DNA of 64,000 bases from Rhizobium sp. NXC14 (GCF_002117485.1 NZ_CP021030.1:2731001-2795000), one strand, 5' to 3'; shown: positions 16,952 to 26,308, counted from the stretch's first letter. Numbers and translations: made by a program. The notes: a model not told the origin generated them from the sequence alone.

Positions 16952-17875
16952 TTATACTCCGATCGAAAGCGCCTCTTGCACGGCCAATTCGGCCATGGCA
17001 AGCGCCGCCTCCCGGGTTTTGGCGGCAGCGATAAAGCGGCCGTTATGGCAGAAGCTAGCGCCCTCGATGCCGCAGACCGCCTCCAGCTCACTATTGGTAA
17101 GGCCGGCCCAGGTTGCCGGCAGATCGGCCCGAAGCTCGAACCCGTCGTCGCCACGGCGAATGCCGGTCACGCACCAATCCTTTTCGCGCGGGTGGACGAC
17201 GAACAGCAGGTGATCGGCGCCGGCCTTGACGATGGCGGGACGGAAGGGCATCCCTCTCGGCAATTCCAGAATACGCCCCTGCCCAGCAACCTCGATCGCC
17301 CGATACACGATCGCCTCGGCTCGCAGTTTTGCGGCCCTCTGAGCGATCCCGGCATCGATGAAACTGCGGGCAATGGCCAGCGCCGCACGGAAGGCACGAT
17401 CGTCAGCCTCGGGTTCCTCCTCATCGAACACCGGTTTCAGGGTCTCGAGCAGCGCCGGCAGCGTCAGGCTGGCCAAAGGGCCCGAAGGGCTGAGCGCGCC
17501 ATTGTCGGTCAGGTCGATCGGCAGCACGAAACCGATGTCGAAAGTGGAGTGCAGGGCTTCGACATGATGATCGGGGAGACCGGAGGCTACGAGATATTCG
17601 CGGCCGTAGTGCTTCCAGATCAGGCCGAACGAACTGTAGGGCTGGCCGTCGTCTCGCAGTGGCGCGCCGCGCTGATGATGATCGAATATGCCGGCGGCAG
17701 GATCATAGGCTCCGCCGACATCATAGATGATCCGGTCCGGGGCTGGCGTGATCCATTCCGGCGCCCGGCTGCGGATCAGACGCGCCTGCGGGAAAAGCCG
17801 CGTCAGGATGACGCTCGACAGCAGCTCGTCGGCATGGAAACCACCGGAATGGGTAACGAGGAAATCGGGGCTCAT
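16952..17875 (-). CDS. MYG1/UPF0160-family metal-dependent protein
   Basis: The 307-residue product starts at MSPDFLVTHSGGFHADELLSS; 34 upstream codons are out of register with the family and are discarded. THSGGFHADE and IFDHHQRG (Asp-His-His) are the DHH-like metal-binding motifs of the MYG1 family. The protein ends with GASFCHNGRFIAAAKTREAAL, also typical. Eukaryotic MYG1 is a 3'-5' RNA exonuclease; the bacterial role is not established. It is transcribed away from the plus-strand region and is not obviously in an operon. Confidence 0.88.
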   Translation of the reverse strand: MSPDFLVTHSGGFHADELLSSVILTRLFPQARLIRSRAPEWITPAPDRIIYDVGGAYDPAAGIFDHHQRGAPLRDDGQPYSSFGLIWKHYGREYLVASGLPDHHVEALHSTFDIGFVLPIDLTDNGALSPSGPLASLTLPALLETLKPVFDEEEPEADDRAFRAALAIARSFIDAGIAQRAAKLRAEAIVYRAIEVAGQGRILELPRGMPFRPAIVKAGADHLLFVVHPREKDWCVTGIRRGDDGFELRADLPATWAGLTNSELEAVCGIEGASFCHNGRFIAAAKTREAALAMAELAVQEALSIGV

Positions 17876-18030
17876 GGAAGCTATGCGCCTTATGGTTTGG
17901 CGGAGGATCCGCTTGCGGGTCTGAACGAGATAGCCGTTGCCGGCCGCTATCTCAACCCGGCTTCGCGCATTCTGCATAGTGTCGGAAGGCGACAGGGCAG
18001 CTTTGAACCGATATGTGTGGAGGCAATGGC

Positions 18031-18594
18031 CTAAGGCAGCGCCGGTCCCGGCTGTGCTGCAACGAGCGCGCGCCCGGCCGCTGCGCCGATATGCAGGCAG
18101 ATCAGCCCGATTACGGCCAGAGAATTGATCAAAAGAACCTCGGCGACGACCGCTGCCGAAAACGCGCCATCGCCGGACGGAAGCGCTACCGTCGCTGCAA
18201 AGAGCACTGCTTCATACGCGACGAACCCGGCGATAAAGGCGGCGGCCATGGTGGCGGCAAGGCTGGCCTTGAGGCGAAGCACGCCGAGCGATGCCACGAG
18301 CGATGCAAATGCGGCGACACCGATCGTCAGCCCCCAGGCAAAGCTGTCGAAGGTCTGGGGATAGCCGAGTATGAGATATCCGACCGTCTGGTTGGCAAGC
18401 CAGGCGAACAGCACCGCCATTATCGCCATCTTCCGGGGAAGAACGACCGCCGAGACTGCCGCCAGGGCAACGAAAGGCGTAACGCAGGCAAAAAGCAGGC
18501 TGAGAGCGACGCTGGCGCCGGCAATGACCGTGACCCAGGCGACCGCGAAACCGGGTGCTGCCGGGCGCAAAGGAAGCTGATTTCGTTCGAGCAT
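18031..18594 (-). CDS. Unidentified integral membrane protein linked to blh
   Basis: The start at 18594 (MLERNQLPLRPAAPG) is chosen because the longer frame upstream overlaps the blh 3' end and is low in hydrophobicity. The 187-residue product has five predicted membrane helices at residues about 16-35, 40-58, 70-95, 105-125 and 140-170. I do not recognise the family. It follows blh by about 150 bases on the same strand, so it may be co-transcribed. Its role, for example sulfur compound transport, is only a guess from context. Confidence 0.6.
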   Translation of the reverse strand: MLERNQLPLRPAAPGFAVAWVTVIAGASVALSLLFACVTPFVALAAVSAVVLPRKMAIMAVLFAWLANQTVGYLILGYPQTFDSFAWGLTIGVAAFASLVASLGVLRLKASLAATMAAAFIAGFVAYEAVLFAATVALPSGDGAFSAAVVAEVLLINSLAVIGLICLHIGAAAGRALVAAQPGPALP

Positions 18595-18742
18595 TTCGAA
18601 ACTCCGTTCGAGCGGGCGCACACGCCCTCCGGCGCCGCGCGTCCTATCAGATGCGCAAAGCACGGGGCGGTAGGAAATCATAGGCCAATCCGGGAAAAAG
18701 GCCAGCGAGCTCATGGCGGCCGTCGCCGCCTCGCCGTCGCCG

Positions 18743-20023
18743 TCATAAAGCATCCAGCGGGATCTTGAGATACCGGCGGCCGTTCTCCTCTGGTTCCGGC
18801 AGCCGACCGCCGCGGATGTTGACCTGCAGCGCATGCAGCATCAGCTTCGGCTTGGGCAGCGTACGGTCGCGCGCCTCACGCAGCGCCACGAAGCCGGCCT
18901 CGTCCATTCCCGCAATATGCGGATTGGCGCGCTTTTGGGCTGCGACCGTGCTTTCCCAGCGCGGGTGACGACCCCCGGGCTGATAATCGTGGCCGGAAAA
19001 GAGGCGGGTCTCCTCGGGCAGCGATAGGATCGCCTGAATCGAGTGCCAGAGGGCGGTCGCGCTGCCGCCGGGAAAATCGGTGCGCGCCGTACCCGAATCC
19101 GGCGTGAACATCGTATCGTGCACGAAGGCGGCGTCGCCGACCACATAGGTCACCGATGCCAGCGTATGGCCGGGCGAAAACATCACTCGGGCCGTAAGAC
19201 CGCCGATTTCAAACGAGTCGCCATCGGCAAAGAGCCGGTCCCATTGCGAGCCGTCGGTCGCGAGCGCCGGCCAGTTATAGATCTCCTTCCAAAGCCTCTG
19301 CACATCGGTGACATGGACGCCGATCGCTGTCGGCGCGCCAGTCTTTTCGTTGAGATAATGGGCGGCGGAGAAGTGATCGGCATGCGGATGCGTGTCGAGA
19401 ATCCACTCGACCGTCAACCGTTCGCTCTCGATGTAAGCAAGGATGGCATCGGCGTTCACCGTTCCCGTCGCGCCCGACATCTCGTCGAAGTCGAGCACCG
19501 GATCGATGATGGCACAGCGTTTTGTCGCCGGATCGGACACGACATATTGCACGCTGCAGGTCCGGGGTTCGAAGAAGGCCTTCACCCGAGGTCGTCGGCT
19601 TGCCGCCTTTTCGAGCCAGCGGCGTGCGCCGGCAAGATCGAAGCCAAGGCCTTCGCCGAAGGTCTGGACATCCGCCGGCTTCATCCGCCCGTCGAGCACC
19701 TCGCCGAGCACATAGAGCGTCAATGCCCGCGTGCCGCTCTTGCAATGGGCGACGACCGGTCCCTTCGCCTCAGCCATCGCCGCCTGAAAGGCGCGAATGT
19801 CGGCCTCGGTAATCTCGTTGCCGTTCACCGGCACGAAACTGTAGGAAAGCCCGGCGGCGGCAGCGGAAAACTTTTCTGCCGCATTGCCTGGCTCGCTCGC
19901 CTCCTCGCCATCGGGCCTGGCGTTGATGACGGCGGCGAAGCCCTCCTTGGCGAAATCGGCAAAATCGCCTGGATCGGGTTGCCCCGCCACCGATAGCCGC
20001 TCATTGACCCTCACCGGCATCAT
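18743..20023 (-). CDS. blh: Bifunctional Blh: DUF442 phosphatase-like/rhodanese-like domain plus persulfide dioxygenase
   Basis: The 426-residue protein has an N-terminal BLH (DUF442) domain, residues 1 to about 135, with the active-site loop HCKSGTRA. The rest is a metallo-beta-lactamase-type sulfur dioxygenase, with THPHADH, the SPGHT loop, DSGTARTDFPGG and SGHDYQPGG. This combination is the Blh protein of Agrobacterium, Sinorhizobium and Xylella, which oxidises persulfides to sulfite in sulfide detoxification under the repressor BigR. No BigR gene or typical YeeE-type transporter is seen nearby; instead a DsrE-like gene precedes it and an unknown membrane protein follows. Confidence 0.92.
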   Translation of the reverse strand: MMPVRVNERLSVAGQPDPGDFADFAKEGFAAVINARPDGEEASEPGNAAEKFSAAAAGLSYSFVPVNGNEITEADIRAFQAAMAEAKGPVVAHCKSGTRALTLYVLGEVLDGRMKPADVQTFGEGLGFDLAGARRWLEKAASRRPRVKAFFEPRTCSVQYVVSDPATKRCAIIDPVLDFDEMSGATGTVNADAILAYIESERLTVEWILDTHPHADHFSAAHYLNEKTGAPTAIGVHVTDVQRLWKEIYNWPALATDGSQWDRLFADGDSFEIGGLTARVMFSPGHTLASVTYVVGDAAFVHDTMFTPDSGTARTDFPGGSATALWHSIQAILSLPEETRLFSGHDYQPGGRHPRWESTVAAQKRANPHIAGMDEAGFVALREARDRTLPKPKLMLHALQVNIRGGRLPEPEENGRRYLKIPLDAL

Positions 20024-20117
20024 CGAAGCCTCCGCGCCGCCCTGATCACGCAGTATCGCACGTATAGCCGTACAATCTCACAAGTATATTGCCGAGCGCA
20101 AGAATAGAGGCGTCTGC

Positions 20118-20486
20118 TCAAAACGACAGCGTCGCCGCACCTTGTTTGATCTCCGCATGCATGGCGCTGGCGCCGACGATGACGACCCCGTCGAGCAGGT
20201 CCTCCTGTGTGTAACCGCGTGAGGTCACGCAAGGCGGGCAAGCCCAGATCGTACCTCCGCGCTGACGGAAATTGTCGATCAGGCTCGGAAGCGGATCGAG
20301 CGGCGGCACATGCGTCAACCGCTGACCGCCCCTGCGCACCAGGTCGACCGCCGTGCTCGTAAGGAACACCGAGACCTTCAGCCCGGCGGTGATGCCGCCA
20401 TTTGCAATAGTGAAGGCGACGGAGGACAGTTCGGAATCGATGCCCTTGGTGATCAGTACGACCAGTTTGTCGCTTGGCGTTTGCAT
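20118..20486 (-). CDS. DsrE-family sulfur-relay-like protein
   Basis: The start at 20486 (MQTPSDKLVVLITKG) has GGGAGAA upstream. The 122-residue protein has the DsrE/DsrF alpha/beta fold pattern: a first strand VVLITKG, GLKVSVFLTSTAV, and the short active segment IWACPPCVTSRGY with two Cys residues that could carry persulfide. It is 94 bases upstream of blh on the same strand, which suggests delivery of persulfide sulfur to the dioxygenase. The AraC gene starts divergently 100 bases away. Confidence 0.85.
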   Translation of the reverse strand: MQTPSDKLVVLITKGIDSELSSVAFTIANGGITAGLKVSVFLTSTAVDLVRRGGQRLTHVPPLDPLPSLIDNFRQRGGTIWACPPCVTSRGYTQEDLLDGVVIVGASAMHAEIKQGAATLSF

Positions 20487-20588
20487 AGTATTCTCCCAGT
20501 GAGTTGACGTTTTCATCCCAGCGAAGCTGTCCGGTTGGTGTGAACGAGCTGATGATAGGAGGATGCGCGGGGCGCGTATTTGGCCGTA

Positions 20589-21584
20589 ATGCTTGAAGTC
20601 TTACCTGAAAATCCAGACGCTCAGGGTGTCGCGCGGGACGACGTGCTTTCGTCGCTGCTTGCAACCATCCGCCTTTCCGGCTCACTGCAGTTCTGCTTCA
20701 TGCCGACAGGCGACTGGCAGACGGACGCTCAGCCGTCACTGGCAGGTCTTTCGGCCAAGGCACATGGCACCATGCCCTTTCACATCCTCGTGGCCGGGAA
20801 CTGCTGGCTGAAAACGGAAGGCGAAGAGACCGATCTGGAAGCCGGCGACGTGGTGGTCTTTCCCTTCGGTACCGGGCATCAACTCGGCGCGGGCAAGGAC
20901 GGCATGCTGGTGCTGCCGACCCGCGACCTGCCGCAGAAGCCGTGGCGTGAAATTCCCGTGCTGCGTTATGGCGAGGCGGCACAAGGAGTACGGCTGCTCT
21001 GCGGCTATCTGCAGTGGGACGGCTTGAGCTTTGGGCCTCTGCGCCAGTCGCTGCCGAAGCTCATCCATGTGAGAACCCGTGCCGCCAATGACGGCGATTG
21101 GCTGCGCGCCACCATCCGCCAGATGGTCGATGAAGTCGATCGGCCGCGCGCTGGCGGCGTCTCCATACTGCCGCGGCTGACAGAGATCATTTTCATCGAG
21201 ATCCTGCGCCAGCAGATCACCATGGCCGCGCCAAAGGCAACAGGCTGGCTCACTGCACTTGCCGACCCTGCTCTCTCGCGCTGCCTTTCCCTGATCCATG
21301 GCGACCCCGGCCGTGACTGGTCTCTGGAACAGCTGGCAGCGGCTGCCGGCCTCTCGCGCAGCGCGCTCGCCGATCGCTTCCAGGAGATGCTGACCACCTC
21401 GCCAATCCGCTATGTCAGGGACTGGCGTCTCACTCTCGCCAGCACAGCGCTCGCCACCACGGCCCGGCCGATTGCGGCGATCGCCTGCGACGCCGGTTAT
21501 GCCACCGAAGCCGCTTTCAATCGGGCCTTCTCCCGTGCTTTTGCCACTCCGCCAGCAGCATGGCGGGCTATGGTCCGAAGCTGA
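20589..21584 (+). CDS. AraC-family regulator with N-terminal cupin
   Basis: The product of about 331 residues has a cupin-like sensor domain (residues about 20-200, with HILVAGNCWL and GDVVVFPFGTGHQL). It ends in an AraC DNA-binding domain, residues about 230-325, with helix-turn-helices DWSLEQLAAAAGLSRSALADRFQ and PIAAIACDAGYATEAAFNRAFSR. The start is uncertain: ATG at 20589 or TTG at 20580, with AGGAGG at 20557-20562. It is divergent from the DsrE-blh genes and may control them, though this type often regulates its own or an oxidoreductase gene. Confidence 0.88.
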   Translation: MLEVLPENPDAQGVARDDVLSSLLATIRLSGSLQFCFMPTGDWQTDAQPSLAGLSAKAHGTMPFHILVAGNCWLKTEGEETDLEAGDVVVFPFGTGHQLGAGKDGMLVLPTRDLPQKPWREIPVLRYGEAAQGVRLLCGYLQWDGLSFGPLRQSLPKLIHVRTRAANDGDWLRATIRQMVDEVDRPRAGGVSILPRLTEIIFIEILRQQITMAAPKATGWLTALADPALSRCLSLIHGDPGRDWSLEQLAAAAGLSRSALADRFQEMLTTSPIRYVRDWRLTLASTALATTARPIAAIACDAGYATEAAFNRAFSRAFATPPAAWRAMVRS

Positions 21585-21610
21585 ACAACCGCCCAACCGG
21601 GTGCGCCTGG

Positions 21611-22093
21611 TCAGTGCGGTTGCGGTCCGGTCAATCCGAGAGCCAGCGTCATGTCGTTGACGATCCCGAGCCGCGCTTCGATCACGGCGATCTTTTCAGG
21701 CGTATCAGCGCCTGAGGTCTCGATATCGATAAACAATTGTTCGCAGCCGCCCGGCGTCACAGTGCCGAACATCTGGCCAGGTTCTTCGCCTATATTTCGC
21801 CAGCTATGGCGTATATGTGGCGGCAGAACGATGACGGTTCCCACCGGTGCGTCGAATTCCTCGTCGCCACACTGGAATCGATAGAGCCCGCGGATGATCC
21901 GAAAGACTTCCGTCTCCCGCGTGTGCGTGTGCGGAGCCGGGCCATGCCCCGGCGGCGTAAAGGTTTCCCACATGCCGAACGCGCCACCGGTTTCGGCGGC
22001 CGTGGCATGAATGACGATTCTCGCCCCGAACGGCGTCTTCGCGACCCGCTCCCTGCCAGGCAAAGAAACAACGGCATTTTTGAAACTCGGCAT
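21611..22093 (-). CDS. Cupin-domain protein
   Basis: The 160-residue protein starts at MPSFKNAVVSLPG. It carries a single cupin: motif 1 HTHTRETEVFRIIRGLYRF (two His, one Glu) and motif 2 PPHIRHSWRNIG (His), a full metal-binding set. Cupins of this type bind small ligands or act as isomerases or dioxygenases. Nothing in the context fixes the reaction. It is convergent with the AraC gene and 43 bases downstream of the VOC gene on the same strand. Confidence 0.85.
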   Translation of the reverse strand: MPSFKNAVVSLPGRERVAKTPFGARIVIHATAAETGGAFGMWETFTPPGHGPAPHTHTRETEVFRIIRGLYRFQCGDEEFDAPVGTVIVLPPHIRHSWRNIGEEPGQMFGTVTPGGCEQLFIDIETSGADTPEKIAVIEARLGIVNDMTLALGLTGPQPH

Positions 22094-22136
22094 AATCGAC
22101 CTCCCCCGGCGGCGATATCCTATGAGTCCGACGTCC

Positions 22137-22517
22137 TCACGCCTGCGGCACGGGTTCATTGATCATTGCCTCGATATTGTATCCATCGGGATCGAGAACG
22201 AAGCAGGCGTAATAGTTTTCGGCATATTCCGGCCTTGGACCGGGCGCACCGTTATCTCGCGCTCCGGCCAAAAGCGCCGCCTGATAAAAGGCCGCGACCT
22301 CTGCCCTGTCTCGCACCCGGAAGGCGACGTGCACACGCGTGAGCGGCGGCTTGTCGTCAGTGCGCTGGATCTCGAACAGGCTGCCGCCGACGTCGAAGGC
22401 CCAGAATACCCCCTGCTTGCCGAAGGCGCAGCGGTAGCCAAGGGGCTCGAGAGCGCTTTCGTAGAATGCCTTGCTCTTCTCGAGGTCACTCACAGCGATG
22501 GTGATGTGATCGATCAT
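22137..22517 (-). CDS. VOC-family (glyoxalase/bleomycin-resistance) protein
   Basis: This 126-residue protein has two beta-alpha-beta-beta-beta modules. Metal ligands are plausible at the N-terminal His (MIDHITIAVSD), the Glu of LFEIQR, the His of RVHVAFRV and the C-terminal Glu of YNIEAMI. The FVLDPDGYNIEAMI end is typical of small lactoylglutathione-lyase-like proteins. It probably shares a transcript with the cupin gene that follows it. Confidence 0.9.
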   Translation of the reverse strand: MIDHITIAVSDLEKSKAFYESALEPLGYRCAFGKQGVFWAFDVGGSLFEIQRTDDKPPLTRVHVAFRVRDRAEVAAFYQAALLAGARDNGAPGPRPEYAENYYACFVLDPDGYNIEAMINEPVPQA

Positions 22518-22684
22518 CTCATCTCTCCCATTCCGTTTCCTGTCATGACTGATGTCCTCCTTTCGAGCCTGTCACGCGCATCTCCCGATGGCAATGTGCG
22601 CCGGCCGCAATCAGTCCTTTTGGCCGCTCGACATCGACTGGCGTGCGTTTATGGTCTACAGGAACGGATCGGATACGCTCGCAA

Positions 22685-23164
22685 ATGCCTTTCGGGATCA
22701 CCCTCAAATGTCTGAACGACACCGCTTCCCCGGTTTTCAAGAACTATCCGCCTCATGTCACCCTCGCCGTTTATCCGGAGATTGCGGTCGACCGGTTGGC
22801 AGAGGCAGCCGAGCGTGTTTTCCGCAGCCGCCCTGCCGTTACGTTAAGTTTTTCACGGATCGGTTCCTTCGAGAACCAATTCCTCGTCTTATGGGCGCGG
22901 CCGGATCACGACGAGTGGCTCTTCCAGTTGCATGCGGCGCTTCACCGGGAAATCGAGCCCGTCCACTGTCACGAGCACTATTGGCCCGGCAACTGGGTGC
23001 CGCATTGCACGATCGCCGCCAAAATCCCGAAGGCAAGGTTGCAGGCAGCGATCAGCTGGGCAAATCGGAACCGGAGGCAATTCTCGGTGACTTTTGATCC
23101 CGCAGACTGTGTGCGATTTCCGCCGGTGGATGTCTTGAGCGAAATTAGGCTGGCGTCGAGATGA
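22685..23164 (+). CDS. 2'-5' RNA ligase-like (2H phosphoesterase) protein
   Basis: The 159-residue protein carries the two HxTx motifs of the 2H phosphoesterase superfamily: HVTLAVY near residue 25 and HCTIAAK near residue 110. A GTG at 22643 could extend it by 14 residues. Neither start has a good ribosome site, so the N-terminus is uncertain and may even be truncated. The family hydrolyses 2'-5' bonds or cyclic phosphates; the substrate is not known. Confidence 0.75.
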   Translation: MPFGITLKCLNDTASPVFKNYPPHVTLAVYPEIAVDRLAEAAERVFRSRPAVTLSFSRIGSFENQFLVLWARPDHDEWLFQLHAALHREIEPVHCHEHYWPGNWVPHCTIAAKIPKARLQAAISWANRNRRQFSVTFDPADCVRFPPVDVLSEIRLASR

Positions 23165-23315
23165 TCGCCGACAGCACCGGTCGCCAGCAAGCCCAGCCAA
23201 TCATTGAAGGGCTGAATGCTGAAAATCGGTCGGCATCAAGTCCTGGAAGAATCAATGATTGCCTTCTGCCAATCAAAGCTGGCGCGCCTTGCGTGACAAG
23301 CGCGGCTGCGCGAAG

Positions 23316-23711
23316 TCAATCCTGGCCCTGCAGGCGATCCATCACCTGGAGCAACAGATCGGCGCAAACCTTCGTCGGTTCGTCCTCAGCGCATTTCAGG
23401 TCGATCCGGGTATTTCCATCCTCGATCTGGAACCGGGCCGCCTTGGACGGCGGCGGCAGGCGATGACCGCGATAATCACGGAAGCCCATGTCGCCTCTCG
23501 AACCATGCCAGCGGTAGTCGGGGCGATCTCGGGACTGCTCATCCGCCCCGTGACGCATCACCCTCTCATCATCAGGCGCAGGCGGGGCTGGCGATGCAGG
23601 CTCATTCGCTGCGGGTGGCTCGCCGGCGGGTGGTGGAGCGGGCGGCTGTTGGGCGAAGGCGGTGGCGGCCGATGCTGCAAGGGCAAGACCGGAGAGCAAG
23701 AGTCTTTGCAT
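23316..23711 (-). CDS. Small secreted Pro-rich hypothetical protein
   Basis: The 131-residue product has a clear signal peptide (MQRLLLSGLALAASAATAFAQ) followed by a Pro/Ala-rich linker (residues about 21-50) and a compact C-terminal part with two Cys (LKCAEDEPTKVCADLL). The C-terminal segment resembles small rhizobial periplasmic proteins of unknown function. It reads divergently from ftsZ2. Confidence 0.7.
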   Translation of the reverse strand: MQRLLLSGLALAASAATAFAQQPPAPPPAGEPPAANEPASPAPPAPDDERVMRHGADEQSRDRPDYRWHGSRGDMGFRDYRGHRLPPPSKAARFQIEDGNTRIDLKCAEDEPTKVCADLLLQVMDRLQGQD

Positions 23712-24020
23712 GCGGATGTTCCTTTCAGAGAAGAGGTATGCCTGTAAACACCGCGGCGCGGCTTTAGTTCACGCCCCGCCGGCGCTTGTGATCCAAATCA
23801 GCAGCACAGCTAGGATGTCTCGCCTGCGTCCCACTGCGAGAGGACATGCACTTGCCCGCCGCTTCGGATTTGCCGACGCAGAGCTGACGAGAACATTCGC
23901 GTCGCTCAAGGCGCCACCGCTTCTTTCGCCTCGCCTCTGCCTTGTTGGGCGACTATGCTCGACGCCGATTCGCTGTCCGCGACGAGGGCGTGCGGAAACG
24001 AGATATCAAAGGAGAAGACG
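23712..24020. other. Intergenic region upstream of the short ftsZ
   Basis: No gene is accepted here. It should hold the divergent promoters for the secreted protein (minus) and the ftsZ copy (plus). AAGGAGAA at 24009-24016 is the ribosome site of the latter. Confidence 0.4.
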
Positions 24021-25043
24021 ATGACGGACGCCAAGAGCGGCATTACCGGGCTGCGGCCGCAAATCACGGTGGTTGGCGTCGGCGGCGGCGGCGGCAATGC
24101 GATCAACAATATGATCGCGGAAAAGCTGGCAGGCGTCGAATTCGTCGCCGCAAACACCGATGCCCAGGTTCTTGCCACCTCAAAGGCATCGCGCCGCATT
24201 CAGCTCGGCGCCAATGTGACGGAGGGCCTCGGCGCCGGTTCCCTGCCGGAAATCGGACATGCGGCGGCAGAAGAATCGCTCGACGAGATCATGGATCACC
24301 TGGCAGGATCACACATGTGTTTCGTCACCGCCGGCATGGGCGGAGGAACGGGCACGGGCGCAGCCCCGGTCATCGCGCGCGCCGCACGTGCGGCCGGCAT
24401 CCTGACCGTTGGCGTCGTCACCAAGCCGTTTACCTTCGAGGGCAATCGCCGCATGCGGACGGCGGAGGCTGGCATCGAGGCGCTTCGTCAGGCCGCCGAT
24501 ACCGTTATTGTCATTCCCAATCAAAACCTCTTCCGCATCGCCGATGCGAAAACCACCTTCGCCGATGCCTTCATGACAGCCGACCGCGTGCTCTTTGCCG
24601 GTGTCGGCTGCATCACCGACCTCATCGTCAAGGAAGGTCTGATCAACCTCGATTTCGCCGACGTGAAGTCGGTCATGCAGGGCATGGGCCGCGCCATGAT
24701 GGGCACCGGTGAAGCCGCCGGCGAAAGCCGGGCGATGAAGGCGGCGGAAGCGGCAATCGCCAACCCGCTACTGGACGATATTTCGATGAAGGGCGCCAAA
24801 GGCGTGCTAATCTCGATCTCCGGCGGCTCGGATATGACCCTGTTCGAAGTGGACGAAGCGGCAAGCCGCATTCGCGACGAAGTGCAGGACGACGCCGATA
24901 TCGTCGTCGGCGCGATTTTCGACCGCAGCCTCGACGGCAAATTCCGCGTCTCGGTGGTGGCGACCGGCCTGGAAGGCAGCTCTCTCTCCGCGTCCCCTTC
25001 TCACGCGCCGGCTGAACCGATTCAGACGCGCACGCTGCAGTAA
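24021..25043 (+). CDS. ftsZ2: Second, short FtsZ homologue
   Basis: The 340-residue protein starts at [14 protein letters not shown] with AAGGAGAA upstream. It has the GTP-binding tubulin signature [10 protein letters not shown], the G-rich [15 protein letters not shown] loop and the T7 synergy segment [15 protein letters not shown]. The GTPase and C-terminal subdomains are complete. After [16 protein letters not shown] only about 23 residues remain, so it lacks the long linker and conserved tail by which division FtsZ binds FtsA and other partners. Rhizobia such as Sinorhizobium carry a similar short FtsZ2 beside the main FtsZ in the dcw cluster. No other division genes are nearby. Confidence 0.92.
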   Translation: MTDAKSGITGLRPQITVVGVGGGGGNAINNMIAEKLAGVEFVAANTDAQVLATSKASRRIQLGANVTEGLGAGSLPEIGHAAAEESLDEIMDHLAGSHMCFVTAGMGGGTGTGAAPVIARAARAAGILTVGVVTKPFTFEGNRRMRTAEAGIEALRQAADTVIVIPNQNLFRIADAKTTFADAFMTADRVLFAGVGCITDLIVKEGLINLDFADVKSVMQGMGRAMMGTGEAAGESRAMKAAEAAIANPLLDDISMKGAKGVLISISGGSDMTLFEVDEAASRIRDEVQDDADIVVGAIFDRSLDGKFRVSVVATGLEGSSLSASPSHAPAEPIQTRTLQ

Positions 25044-25693
25044 TACGGTCGTTATTACCACGGCTCAGTCATGGCCGGGCTGCCAGATAAACGTTGTCCC
25101 GCCAGTGGAGAATGGGCGGGGCAAAGTCGGTATTAGGCCTGTGAAGGCCAATCGGACGAAGTGTATGTCCAAGGCGTCGTGCACCATGGAGATTTTGACA
25201 GTCTCAGTGCTTGAGATGCAGAGAGCATCTGCCGCGGTCCCCCGGCACGCGATGTTGATGCCGCTGACTGTTGACCGCGGTCGCGAAGTCGGATGCCGTC
25301 ACCGATACCCTCACTGCCCTAGGAATCGCCGAAGACGAACGTGCCGTCGGCTGCAAAGCCGTATCCGTTACGAGTTATGGATTCGATCGAGCTCAGTGTG
25401 CGCGCGCGTGCCGGCAAGAATCAACCTTGCGACGCATGCTTTGAGGCTTCGCCCTCACGGGCTACGCGCCTCAGCATAAGGGACGTCGTGGGATGCCGCC
25501 CCTGACGGCAGACGTTGGAGAATGCAGCACCAGAGCTCGAGAGAGCCTGATCCTGAGGTGCGGAGGCCGAAAGCTGAAGCCTCGAAGGATGAGGCGGGTG
25601 TGCGGGCGACGCTTTGCGCTTTCAATTGCTAACGTTAAATCCCGATGAAAAGGGATCGGTTCCAGCGCTCACCGCGTCGAGGAAGGGCCGTGG
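25044..25693. other. Gene-poor region with a possible relic of an OmpA/Pal-like gene
   Basis: No intact gene is accepted. One plus-strand frame at about 25271-25444 reads SDAVTDTLTALGIAEDE and then VTSYGFDRA, which faintly resembles the end of OmpA/Pal domains (ALGVxxxRI...SYGxERP). This would be a degraded fragment. A family A palindromic repeat lies at 25545-25600. Confidence 0.3.
25545..25600. repeat. Dispersed palindromic intergenic repeat (family A)
   Basis: GCCTGATCCTGAGG...CCTCGAAGGATGAGGC forms an imperfect inverted repeat. The right half matches the copies at 9830 and 28184 in GGA[C/T]GAGG[C/G]GGGTG. Confidence 0.55.
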
Positions 25694-26149
25694 TTATTGT
25701 TGTTTCTCCGGAAATTTCGCGTAATCACAAATTCCCGTAAAATAGAAGGTCTGCCCCGGAAGTTCGGTTTTTGACATGCCGAATTCGACGACGTTCATTT
25801 TCCTGTCGTGATATAAATACGTCCCGGTCAGAAACTCTGCCAAACGACCGCAGTCTCCGGTTCCGAAACCCGTATGAATTGGCAGTATCTTGCCCTTAAA
25901 GCTTCCTTTCAGCACCTTCTCGACCTCGAACTCGCCGCGCACCAAGCGCGGTATGTCGCTGTTCGATTTTGGATCTGGCATATCGACGCCGACGGTCACC
26001 GACTTCATGCGACCCCTTACGACCAGATCGGAACTGGCAAATTTCTCCTTGTCGGACATTTTTTTGCAACTGCAGGCGGATGCTGCGGACGCTGACAACA
26101 CGACCAAGCTCGAAGCGGCGACCAAAACCACAGCACGATACAAATTCAT
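25694..26149 (-). CDS. Secreted TIMP/netrin-like small protein
   Basis: The 151-residue product starts at MNLYRAVVLVAASSLVV, giving a clean signal peptide ending SAASA. The mature protein begins CSCKKMSDKEKFASSDLVVRGRM. A Cys-x-Cys start followed by a segment of this shape is the pattern of bacterial relatives of tissue inhibitors of metalloproteinases (OB-fold NTR domains). A second Cys pair lies at GDCGRLAEFL and TGICDYA. The function in bacteria is unknown. It stands alone. Confidence 0.6.
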   Translation of the reverse strand: MNLYRAVVLVAASSLVVLSASAASACSCKKMSDKEKFASSDLVVRGRMKSVTVGVDMPDPKSNSDIPRLVRGEFEVEKVLKGSFKGKILPIHTGFGTGDCGRLAEFLTGTYLYHDRKMNVVEFGMSKTELPGQTFYFTGICDYAKFPEKQQ

Positions 26150-26308
26150 TTGAAATCCCCCACCCGCCCGGCTTTCGCATCGATGCACAGCATCACTGTA
26201 GATATGTCCGGATTGAGGCGTTGTTATCGCTTAGCACAGCTAATAGGTGAAAAATTCCCGATAACGGTGAACCGATTAGCTCGCTGGTAAATAACGCGGA
26301 TAAACCCG

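Noticed and set aside
25105..25479. Plus-strand frame of 124 codons after ftsZ2
   Set aside because: Arg/Ser/Pro-rich translation without ribosome site; the better signal in this region is a faint OmpA-like relic in another frame.
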